Origin: Clostridiales bacterium
Lineage (GTDB): Bacteria; Bacillota; Clostridia; Monoglobales; Monoglobaceae
Direction: 5' to 3'
DNA length: 12,624 bases
Assembly (NCBI GenBank): GCA_016303265.1
Contig: JAEDLZ010000033.1
Span: forward strand, 1-12,624
Below are positions 6,369-12,549 of this stretch, in pieces. The translations under genes were made by a program, and so were the position numbers. The notes under the pieces are model-generated. The model had not been told where the DNA came from, made no database searches, and saw only the letters and a list, made by a program, of their open reading frames with translations. Numbering within the stretch: the first letter of the stretch is position 1; every line of letters starts with the position of its first letter.

Positions 6369-8183
6369 ATGAATGAAGTAAAAAAACCTAAAAAACCTCT
6401 TATATATTATTATGGGATAGTAATACTGATTCTCTTACTGTTTAATCTGCTGTTTATGCCCAAAATTCTTGAGCGGCAAATAAAGGAAGTGGATTACGGG
6501 ACCTTTATGACAATGACCGAAGAACAAAATATCGGCCGGGTTCAGATAGAAGAAAATCAGATTCTTTTTACCGATAAGGAAGAAAATACCGTTTACAAGA
6601 CAGGCCCGATGACCGACCCCGGTCTTGTGGATCGTCTGAAAGCCTCGGGAGCTGTTTTTTCATCGCCTATTGTGCAGGAAACCTCGCCGCTTATGTCTTT
6701 TTTACTTACATGGATTTTGCCTATGGTAATTTTTATTCTTTTAGGGCAGTTCCTTTCAAGGAAAATAATGAACAAGGCCGGAGGCTCCAACTCCATGATG
6801 TTCAATATGGGCAAAAGCAATGCAAAGGTATATGTAAAATCCTCCGGCGGTATCAAATTTTCCGATGTTGCAGGGGAGGATGAGGCAAAGGAGAACCTCA
6901 CCGAAATCGTTGATTATCTGCACAACCCCAAAAAATATTCCGAAATAGGCGCGTCCATGCCAAAGGGCATTCTGCTTGTAGGACCTCCGGGAACCGGTAA
7001 AACCATGCTTGCAAAGGCTGTTGCAGGCGAAGCAAATGTACCCTTCTTCTCCATGTCCGGTTCGGAATTTGTGGAGATGTTTGTCGGAATGGGAGCGTCC
7101 AAGGTGCGTGATTTGTTTAAGCAGGCAAAGGAAAAGGCGCCCTGCATCGTATTCATTGACGAAATCGACGCTATAGGTCAGAAGCGAAGCAACGGAAAAA
7201 TGGGCGGAAACGACGAAAGAGAGCAAACCTTAAATCAGCTTCTTACCGAAATGGACGGCTTTGAGGGCAATACCGGCGTTATTATTCTTGCGGCGACAAA
7301 CCGTTCGGAAACCCTTGACCCGGCGCTTACACGCCCCGGACGGTTTGACCGCCGTGTTCCGGTTGAGCTTCCCGACCTTAAGGGACGGGAAGAAATCCTT
7401 AAGGTTCATGCAAGGAAAATCAAGACGGCGTCCGATATTGATTTTACTCAAATTGCGCGTATGGCGGCCGGCGCCTCCGGTGCGGAGCTTGCCAACATTG
7501 TAAACGAAGCCGCTTTGCGGGCGGTGCGTGCCGGAAGATGCGAAGCCTTGCAGGAAGACCTGGAGGAAAGCATTGAGGTTGTTATCGCAGGCTATCAAAA
7601 GAAAAATGCAATACTCACAGACAAAGAGAAAATGATTGTTGCATACCACGAAATCGGTCATGCATTGGTTGCCGCAAAACAAACAAATTCGGCACCGGTA
7701 CAGAAAATCACAATCGTTCCCCGCACATCGGGCGCTCTCGGCTATACAATGCAAGTTGACGAAGGAAACCGCTATCTTATGAGCAAGGAAGAAATCGAAA
7801 ACAAAATTGCCACCTATACAGGAGGCCGTGCTGCCGAAGAAATTGCAGTCGGGTCGGTTTCAACAGGCGCATCAAACGATATTGAGCAAGCGACCAAGCT
7901 TGCCCGTGCCATGATAACGCAGTACGGAATGAGTGAGGATTTTGATATGGTGGCTCTTGAAACCGTATCGAACCAGTATCCGGGCGGTGACTCTTCTCTT
8001 GCGTGCTCTGCCGAAACGGCATCGGAAATTGACCGTCAGGTAATTGCCCTCGTCAAAGAGCAGCATGAAAAGGCAAGGCAGATTATTACAGAGAACAAAG
8101 AAAAACTTGACGAGCTGGCAAAGTATCTTTATGACCATGAAACTATCACAGGTGATGATTTTATGAATATCCTCAATAAATAA
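6369..8183 (+). CDS. ftsH: ATP-dependent zinc metalloprotease FtsH
   Basis: A membrane-anchored AAA+ protease that unfolds and degrades membrane and cytosolic proteins as a hexamer. The 604 residues show TM1 (about 12-30), an extracytoplasmic domain (31-107), TM2 (108-128) and the AAA+ module. That module has Walker A GPPGTGKT (205-212), pore loop MFVG (237-240), Walker B VFIDEID (261-267) and the second region of homology NRSETLDPALTRPGRFDR (311-328). The M41 zinc site is HEIGH (427-431), with the third ligand D504 in SNDIEQAT. Most FtsH proteins have HEAGH, so the Ile is a variant, but both His and the Glu are kept. The C-terminus is short, ending ITGDDFMNILNK. The ribosome site GGGAGAAG lies just before ATG 6369. 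No promoter was found in the AT-rich 92-base gap upstream. Confidence 0.97.
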   Translation: MNEVKKPKKPLIYYYGIVILILLLFNLLFMPKILERQIKEVDYGTFMTMTEEQNIGRVQIEENQILFTDKEENTVYKTGPMTDPGLVDRLKASGAVFSSPIVQETSPLMSFLLTWILPMVIFILLGQFLSRKIMNKAGGSNSMMFNMGKSNAKVYVKSSGGIKFSDVAGEDEAKENLTEIVDYLHNPKKYSEIGASMPKGILLVGPPGTGKTMLAKAVAGEANVPFFSMSGSEFVEMFVGMGASKVRDLFKQAKEKAPCIVFIDEIDAIGQKRSNGKMGGNDEREQTLNQLLTEMDGFEGNTGVIILAATNRSETLDPALTRPGRFDRRVPVELPDLKGREEILKVHARKIKTASDIDFTQIARMAAGASGAELANIVNEAALRAVRAGRCEALQEDLEESIEVVIAGYQKKNAILTDKEKMIVAYHEIGHALVAAKQTNSAPVQKITIVPRTSGALGYTMQVDEGNRYLMSKEEIENKIATYTGGRAAEEIAVGSVSTGASNDIEQATKLARAMITQYGMSEDFDMVALETVSNQYPGGDSSLACSAETASEIDRQVIALVKEQHEKARQIITENKEKLDELAKYLYDHETITGDDFMNILNK

Positions 8184-8288
8184 ATCAAATTTATCCCGCT
8201 AAGCGGTATGCCTCGGAAGCATTACGCAAACCGCGTAAATTGAATAATCTTCTAAACAATTGTTAATAATATAATTGGCTTTTCCGTA

Positions 8289-8433
8289 CGGCAGGATACG
8301 GTAACGCAGGAGTGCGGGCTAAGCGGCTATACAAATTTTTCCCCGAAACGGGCGGCGCTTTTTGTCGCCTGTTTTTTCTGCCCGTTTTGGGGAATGCGAG
8401 TATGCTTGTACCGCAGGAGTAGCTTAGCAGCCC
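8289..8433. repeat. composite imperfect palindrome (intergenic repeat-like element)
   Basis: A layered inverted repeat downstream of ftsH. Core arms CCCCGAAACGGGC (8341-8353) and GCCCGTTTTGGGG (8380-8392) pair over 13 bases with one G-T pair. Inside is GGCG (8354-8357) with CGCC (8366-8369). Outside are GGGCTAAGC (8316-8324) and GCTTAGCAGCCC (8422-8433), paired except for two bases. The word CGCAGGAGT also occurs twice in direct orientation (8305-8313, 8412-8420), with a related GGCAGGAT at 8290-8297. It has no ORF of its own that makes sense. It could be a dispersed intergenic repeat, a MITE-like relic or a structured RNA. Only one copy is in this window. Confidence 0.5.
8354..8376 (+). terminator. 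possible terminator for ftsH inside the composite palindrome
   Basis: GGCG, an eight-base loop and CGCC, followed one base later by GTTTTTT (8371-8377). The stem is short, but it is nested in the larger 13-bp stem. It is the only T-tract-bearing hairpin between ftsH and the converging minus-strand remnant. Confidence 0.45.
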
Positions 8434-8444
8434 TTGTCTGAACA

Positions 8445-9292
8445 TTACTCCAGAGCACTGATAGCTTTATAATAATTTCTATCAGAGGATAGTATTTCCT
8501 CCATAATTTCATTTTCGCCAAGAGCATTAAACTTGCTTATAAGTAAATGCCATCCAAAAGTATTTTTTATCTGTGCTTTGGTTATTCCCTCTCCTATTTC
8601 CTCTTTTATGACAATATTATCGTCAGTATTTATAACGAATACATCATTTGCTGATATTTCCATCATGTACAACTCATTGTCTACAATGTTTATTATATAC
8701 CACACTGTAAGCGAACTCCCGTAGGCATTATATGTTGTTGTCAGTGTTTTTTTCGCTCTGTCCGTATGCTCCGTTACCCAACCTAAAAGATTGTATTCGT
8801 AGGTTTCGTCCTGATTGAGGGCGTCCGTCTGCCTTCAAGCATAGAAAGATATTCTTTAACCGGAAGCCCCAGGGCGTTATACTCCGTTTTGGTCGAGTAG
8901 TCGCCGCCGTCTTTTAAAAGCTATCCGCCCAAAGTTTTGACCAAATTTCCTGCATAGTCATAATACAGATATTTGCTTATATTCTGTCTTTCGAGAGTCT
9001 CGCTGTCAATTATATAATATGTTTTTTGACTGCATTCCCTGCCACATCATACTCCGTTTCCGGGCTTAACCTCTCCGGGTCATCATAATATGCGCGAGTT
9101 ATCCGCGTGTCACCTTTGAATCCGCTTCCCGGCTCATAATCCTTAAGCGGTACATAGTTCGCAGTTTGGTATGTAAACACCTGTACACGGTAATGTCTCC
9201 TATGCATACTTTCTTCGTTGCTTTTCGGCATACTGAACACCTCACTGTCATCCAAGATGACATACAGTACCCGGATACTCTACATAATTCGG
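8445..9292 (-). pseudogene. degraded RHS/YD-repeat protein gene with an unrelated 3' tail
   Basis: Translating the minus strand in pieces recovers several YD-repeat units: SPETEYDVAGNAV, YLYYDYAGNLVKTLGG, TKTEYNALGLPVKEYL, ETYEYNLLGWVTEHTD and TTTYNAYGS. RHS/YD-repeat proteins are large secreted or surface proteins that form a shell around a variable C-terminal toxin or effector. Here the frame is broken at least four times: near 9260-9290, at an A-run (plus-strand T-run 9022-9027), by an in-frame TAG (8921-8923), and near 8822-8835. There is no start codon, no signal peptide and no canonical RHS core end (DPxGRF-type motif). From about 8710 to the stop at 8445 the frame continues into about 87 AT-rich residues without repeats (VDNELYMMEISANDVFVINT onward). 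The 5' end simply abuts the zinc-ribbon gene. Confidence 0.8.
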
Positions 9293-9508
9293 TTAATATC
9301 GGAATGCTATCACTCGGCATTCCCCGCAGCAGTATGCCTCAATTCGCGTTCTTTGCCCTGCCGCGAGTGCCGTAATTTCCGTAAAGCCCTCTACATTTTT
9401 TGCGTTTTCAAACACTCCCGGTACTCTGTCGGCAAAGCTGAACGCCCCGTCTTTGGTGGTAAACAAATATCCTTTTCTCATTTCTTTTCCGCATTTTGAG
9501 CAGTTCAT
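9293..9508 (-). CDS. small zinc-ribbon protein (DUF6487-like)
   Basis: A 71-residue protein with two Cys pairs typical of a zinc ribbon: MNCSKCGKEM at the N-terminus (C3, C6) and YCCGEC near the C-terminus (C61 and C64, plus C60). The pattern CxxCGKEMxKGY resembles the DUF6487 family of unknown function. The start at ATG 9508 is preceded by GGGAGGGAT seven bases upstream and overlaps the stop of the GNAT gene as ATGA, so the two are translationally coupled. A longer reading from 9619 lies within the GNAT gene in another frame and is rejected. Confidence 0.8.
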   Translation of the reverse strand: MNCSKCGKEMRKGYLFTTKDGAFSFADRVPGVFENAKNVEGFTEITALAAGQRTRIEAYCCGECRVIAFRY

Positions 9509-10047
9509 TGTAATCCCTCCCAATCTTTCTTTGAAAGATATGTAAAATGCTCCGTCCGCACATCTTGCATAAGCGGACATGGCTTGTTTTCCTCGGTATG
9601 ATGATACGCGAAGCCGCATTTTTCCGCAGCGCGTTTAGATTTCGTATTACCGTCATAGTAAACGCACCAAAGGGCGCTGCAGCCCAAGTCCTCAAAGCAA
9701 TATCTCTGAATTTCCTTTACCGCTTCGGGAATAAGTCCGCGTCCCCAATACGGCTTGCCTATCCAATAGCCGATTTCGCGCTCGGTATCCGTGATTGATG
9801 TGTGCGAGGGTTGCGGCGCGATTATGCCGATACTGCCGACAGGCTTTAATGTTTTCTTCAGCACTACCGCATAGGTTTCAGGTGCGGACAGGACGTTTTT
9901 TATAATCTCGCGGCTGTTTTCAACGCTCGTATGCGGCGGCCAGCCCGCGATAGGTCCGACATCGGGATCCTTTGCGTATTTGTACAGTTCCTCCGCATCC
10001 GCCTCCTCCCACGGACGCAGTATAAGACGCTCTGTTTCAAGTATCAT
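9505..10047 (-). CDS. GNAT family N-acetyltransferase (RimJ/RimL type)
   Basis: A 180-residue acetyl-CoA-dependent acetyltransferase of the RimJ/RimL-like branch, recognised by the opening MILETERLILRPWEEADAEE, the acetyl-CoA binding motif EIGYWIGKPYWGRGLIPEAV (91-110) and the C-terminal NTKSKRAAEKCGF (134-146). Members acetylate ribosomal protein N-termini, amino-sugar drugs or other amines; the substrate here is unknown. GGAGG (10055-10059) lies seven bases before ATG 10047, directly after the stop of the upstream small membrane protein gene. The stop TGA overlaps the next gene's ATG. Confidence 0.93.
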   Translation of the reverse strand: MILETERLILRPWEEADAEELYKYAKDPDVGPIAGWPPHTSVENSREIIKNVLSAPETYAVVLKKTLKPVGSIGIIAPQPSHTSITDTEREIGYWIGKPYWGRGLIPEAVKEIQRYCFEDLGCSALWCVYYDGNTKSKRAAEKCGFAYHHTEENKPCPLMQDVRTEHFTYLSKKDWEGLQ

Positions 10048-10062
10048 TTTAATTCCTCCGTT

Positions 10063-10308
10063 TCATTCTTTCTTAATGCACATTCCTATAACAAGACCTA
10101 TCAGCATACCAAGAGACATACCGATACCGATATTTTCGGAAAAAAGCGGAGATATTGCCACACCTATACACATTCCTATGCTCATTCCCTCCGCCTCATA
10201 GCTGCCGGCTTCTTCTTTCTTTTTCTTACTGGCGCGTCCCATGAAAAGCACCGCCAAAGCCAATCCCGTTACAATACACGGCAATGCCGCAATGATAAAG
10301 TCACGCAT
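10063..10308 (-). CDS. small glycine-rich two-helix membrane protein, unknown function
   Basis: About 81 residues. The start was set at ATG 10308 (MRDFIIAALPCIVTG), with AGGGGTGA eight bases upstream; a GTG at 10317 would add three residues. One hydrophobic segment covers about residues 4-24. It is followed by a basic stretch (RASKKKKEE) and a C-terminal glycine-zipper-like region with the spacing GMSIGMCIGVAIS and GIGMSLGMLIGLVIGMC, ending KKE. Such proteins recur in Clostridia next to other small genes, and I know of no assigned function. Only 15 bases separate its stop from the GNAT start, so they form one transcript. Confidence 0.75.
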   Translation of the reverse strand: MRDFIIAALPCIVTGLALAVLFMGRASKKKKEEAGSYEAEGMSIGMCIGVAISPLFSENIGIGMSLGMLIGLVIGMCIKKE

Positions 10309-10410
10309 AATTTTCACCCCTTTTTACGATTTTACACCATCCTGTTCTAACAGTATTTTTCAAACCGGCACTGTTCTTTAACCTCGTCGCCCGGCAATGT
10401 AATAACAATC

Positions 10411-10602
10411 TCATATATCATTCGGCATATCAGGCATAATAAGCGCTGCCAGAATATATGCAAGTATGCCTGTTCCAACGCACAATACCAATGCCGCCCA
10501 TGCAAGGCGTATCCATGTTGAGTCCACATTAAGATATTCCGCAATTCCGCCGCATACGCCGCAGATTTTTCTGTCAAACCTCGATTTATACAATTTCTTA
10601 AT
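10411..10602 (-). CDS. PspC-domain small membrane protein with an apparent ATT start
   Basis: A PspC-domain protein (PF04024): LYKSRFDRKICGVCGGIAEY, then NVDSTWIRL, one hydrophobic helix (LAWAALVLCVGTGILAYILAALIMP) and a short tail. In enterobacteria PspC belongs to the phage-shock membrane-stress response; stand-alone short forms are common in Firmicutes. No ATG, GTG or well-placed TTG fits. The ribosome site AGGAGA (10611-10616) is eight bases before ATT 10600-10602, which opens (M)KKLYKSR, the usual family N-terminus. The TTG at 10593 is 17 bases from that site and would remove the usual start. Length from ATT is 63 residues. Either a rare ATT start is used or an ATG has mutated. Confidence 0.8.
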   Translation of the reverse strand: MKKLYKSRFDRKICGVCGGIAEYLNVDSTWIRLAWAALVLCVGTGILAYILAALIMPDMPNDI

Positions 10603-10610
10603 ATCTTGCT

Positions 10611-10616
10611 TCTCCT
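10611..10616 (-). promoter_or_regulatory. ribosome binding site that fixes the ATT start of the PspC gene
   Basis: AGGAGA on the minus strand, eight bases before ATT 10602 and 17 before the only other candidate, TTG 10593. The spacing favours ATT. A TATAAT (10651-10656) lies further upstream but without a good -35. Confidence 0.6.
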
Positions 10617-10681
10617 ATCATCCCGCGATATTTCCGCGCATTAAGCCCTTATTATACCGCGCAGCACAATTAACCTTCTTC

Positions 10682-10730
10682 AAAAAAATCTATATGTATT
10701 GCGCCCATACCGCAATCTGCTTAGATATAG
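10682..10730 (-). terminator. terminator after the DUF1653 gene
   Basis: On the minus strand, CTATAT (10725-10730) pairs with ATATAG (10690-10695). ATTGCG (10711-10716) pairs with CGCAAT (10698-10703) inside it. The outer stem is followed by ATTTTTTT (Ts at 10682-10688). It closes the four-gene run that starts near 12447. Confidence 0.75.
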
Positions 10731-10746
10731 TTTGCTCCGCCAAGAC

Positions 10747-10965
10747 TTACGAACAAAGCGTTTTCTGCACAACATCCGGATATTTCTCACGATCAACCTC
10801 TTCCAAAAACATATCAAGAAGTCTAATCCACAAAAACTCATCACCGTACATCTGTCTGTATATCACATATGTTTCGCCTGTTTCTGAGTGTTTTGCAACA
10901 TCTTCTACACGATATAAATTGCCTTTGAAGTGCTTATAGACAGCACCTATTTCTAATTCTCTCAT
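10747..10965 (-). CDS. DUF1653 family protein
   Basis: A 72-residue protein of the DUF1653 family (PF07866): GAVYKHFKGNLYRVEDVAKH, SETGETYVIYRQMYGD, LWIRLLDMFLEEV. The family is a small beta-rich domain of unknown function, often found alone in bacteria. The start was set at ATG 10965 with the near-perfect ribosome site AAGGAGGTC ten bases upstream. GTG 10971 would lie only four bases from it. It follows the VOC gene by 33 bases and is the last gene before a terminator. Confidence 0.88.
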   Translation of the reverse strand: MRELEIGAVYKHFKGNLYRVEDVAKHSETGETYVIYRQMYGDEFLWIRLLDMFLEEVDREKYPDVVQKTLCS

Positions 10966-10998
10966 AATCACTTGACCTCCTTGAATATAAATTGGAAT

Positions 10999-11457
10999 TT
11001 AGCGCATACAAGCATTTACAAATTTCATAGGAACATCCATGCGTACTGCAACTTGCTCCGGTGTCATACCGCTATCCAAAAATCGTTTGCAAACCACTTT
11101 CATGTTTTCACCAATCTCAATAATATGCTTATCAGGGTCATAAATTCTAACCACTCTCTGACCCCATGAATGTTCCTTTACAGGGTGGACATATTCCACT
11201 TCACACTTTTTAATATGGTCGGCAAATTCATCAAAATTATCTTCTTCAAAATAAATTTCGGAACTATTGCTTCCCAAAAAAACATCGGCAGTATCAATAA
11301 ATTCATGCCATGTTTCCAGTGTTTGTAATGCCAAACCGCCTGTCAGCGTTTTATTTGCTCCGAAATCCATAATCACATGAAGCCCGAAAACCTTTTTATA
11401 AAACTCAACTGATTTATCTATATCGGTTACCACTAACATAGGATTTTTCATTTTCAT
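10999..11457 (-). CDS. VOC (glyoxalase/bleomycin-resistance) superfamily protein with a C-terminal extension
   Basis: A 152-residue protein with a paired beta-alpha-beta-beta-beta vicinal-oxygen-chelate fold: MLVVTDIDKSVEFYKKVFGL in the first half and VRIYDPDKHIIEIGE in the second, with E114 in the usual metal-ligand place of the last strand. The enzyme could be a lyase, dioxygenase or drug-binding protein; the substrate is not evident. Residues 117-152 (CKRFLDSGMTPEQVAVRM onward) form an extra helical tail resembling a helix-turn-helix (MTPEQVAVRMDVP), beyond the standard domain. The start was set at ATG 11457, eight bases after GGGGG; a GTG at 11472 would lie upstream of that site. It follows the flavoprotein gene by 21 bases. 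Confidence 0.88.
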   Translation of the reverse strand: MKMKNPMLVVTDIDKSVEFYKKVFGLHVIMDFGANKTLTGGLALQTLETWHEFIDTADVFLGSNSSEIYFEEDNFDEFADHIKKCEVEYVHPVKEHSWGQRVVRIYDPDKHIIEIGENMKVVCKRFLDSGMTPEQVAVRMDVPMKFVNACMR

Positions 11458-11478
11458 TTTCGCTACCCCCACAAATTT

Positions 11479-11847
11479 TTATTTTATTTCCACATTCTCC
11501 ACTTTTACTTTAAACAATAGGAAATGTTCTGCTTCAGCAGACTCATAATGTTTATGTAAAACCGGACATTCATCAAGCATTTTTGCCTTCATTTCTATAC
11601 TATCGCATTCTTTTGCAATTCTTGTAATTCTAATCCATTCTCTTGAATCAGGCTTTTTTGCAACAATCTGTATCTGCTCATGCTCTCGCATTTGTTTGTG
11701 TGCCTCATTCATATCATTTGTTGATAAATATAAATCATCTCCTATTTCCATAACCGCACCAAACGGTCTTCCGGCAGGATAATCACCGTTTATTGTGAGT
11801 ACGAAGAATGCACCGCATTCTTTCAAAAATTCATATGCTTTACTCAT
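11479..11847 (-). CDS. pyridoxamine 5'-phosphate oxidase-like FMN-binding protein
   Basis: A 122-residue single-domain split-barrel protein of the PNPOx-like superfamily: AYEFLKECGAFFVLTINGDY at the start, then RPFGAVMEIGDDLYLSTN (27-44), KQMREHEQIQIVAKKP (51-66) and EWIRITRIA (70-78). Proteins of this small type bind FMN or F420 and include nitroimidazole reductases and general stress proteins; the exact reaction is unknown. AAGGAG (11857-11862) lies nine bases before ATG 11847. It is second in the run, 19 bases after the metallopeptidase stop. Confidence 0.87.
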   Translation of the reverse strand: MSKAYEFLKECGAFFVLTINGDYPAGRPFGAVMEIGDDLYLSTNDMNEAHKQMREHEQIQIVAKKPDSREWIRITRIAKECDSIEMKAKMLDECPVLHKHYESAEAEHFLLFKVKVENVEIK

Positions 11848-11866
11848 TGTTTCTTGCTCCTTGTAT

Positions 11867-12421
11867 TTATCTAATATTTATCTCCTTTAATTTCTTCCTG
11901 CACTCTTGATAGTTTGGGCATACCTTTGCAAGCTCATCATAAAACTTACTTGAATGGTTTGCTTGCAGAAAATGTGTAAATTCGTGATATACAACATACT
12001 TTACACATTCCGGCGGTGCATACATAAGATTCGTATTAAATGTAAGTATTCCTTTTTGAGAATGGCAGTTTCCCCATTGGGATACCATCTTGCGAAACCT
12101 GATTTCAGGATACTTTACGCCAAGCCTTTCATAATACGGATATACTTCTTGGCAAAGTGCAAGGATATATTCTTTTATTTCATTCTCGATGAAATACTGC
12201 TTTTTCTCCGCAACAGCCATATTTTTATACTTTTCCAAAGCACGAATAATCAAATCTGCTTTGGATAGTATAAATTCATCAATTGTCTTTTGCGGCACTC
12301 TCTTATTCGCAGACACACTTATGTTCCCGTCCTGCTTAATTCTTAAATTTATGTTCTTAACCTTTTTATATTCAAGGTTATATTGAATTTTTACATTGCC
12401 AATTTCTATTTCTCTGATCAT
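11867..12421 (-). CDS. YgjP/M48-like metallopeptidase (DUF45, SprT-like zinc protease)
   Basis: A 184-residue protein of the YgjP-like metallopeptidase family (PF01863). An N-terminal beta region contains VKNINLRIKQDGNISVSA (21-38). Then come SQWGNCHSQKGILTFNTNLM (114-133, the family's SRWGSC-type motif) and the zinc-binding HEFTH (146-150), with the likely third ligand H156 in NHSSKFY. The family is predicted to be zinc-dependent peptidases and often sits beside type I restriction genes. The start ATG 12421 has no ribosome site of its own. It overlaps, as ATGA, the stop of a nine-codon ORF that does have one, so translation is probably coupled. Confidence 0.9.
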   Translation of the reverse strand: MIREIEIGNVKIQYNLEYKKVKNINLRIKQDGNISVSANKRVPQKTIDEFILSKADLIIRALEKYKNMAVAEKKQYFIENEIKEYILALCQEVYPYYERLGVKYPEIRFRKMVSQWGNCHSQKGILTFNTNLMYAPPECVKYVVYHEFTHFLQANHSSKFYDELAKVCPNYQECRKKLKEINIR

Positions 12422-12447
12422 ATCGCTTCAATCTGCTCATCTTTCAT
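12418..12447 (-). CDS. putative nine-residue leader peptide coupled to the metallopeptidase
   Basis: ATG 12447 to TGA 12418 encodes MKDEQIEAI. AGAGGAGT (12455-12462) is seven bases upstream, and the stop overlaps the metallopeptidase ATG as ATGA. It may be a coupling leader or the remnant of a longer gene; there is no homology to judge by. Confidence 0.4.
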   Translation of the reverse strand: MKDEQIEAI

Positions 12448-12549
12448 TGTACAAACTCCTCTAAAATGTTATTTGCTTAATCCTCTGTTATGTATTCAAG
12501 CTCAACCATATTTCAGCTTCTTCGATTTTTGGATATACATCGTTAATAA

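Noticed and set aside
8263..8527. Two minus-strand ORFs of 60 and 66 codons across the composite palindrome
   Set aside because: Their codons are the palindrome arms; there are no ribosome sites and no family resemblance.
8445..8705. Independent 86-residue gene starting at GTG 8705
   Set aside because: The frame continues upstream into RHS repeats without a break, and the GGGAG upstream is part of a repeat codon run. A free-standing gene is possible but less likely, so it is listed as the tail of the pseudogene.
9931..10350. Plus-strand ORF of 139 codons
   Set aside because: It is antisense to the GNAT and small membrane protein genes, both of which have good ribosome sites and sensible products.
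10347..10577. Minus-strand 76-codon ORF overlapping the PspC gene
   Set aside because: It is a frame shadow of the PspC-domain gene, without a ribosome site.
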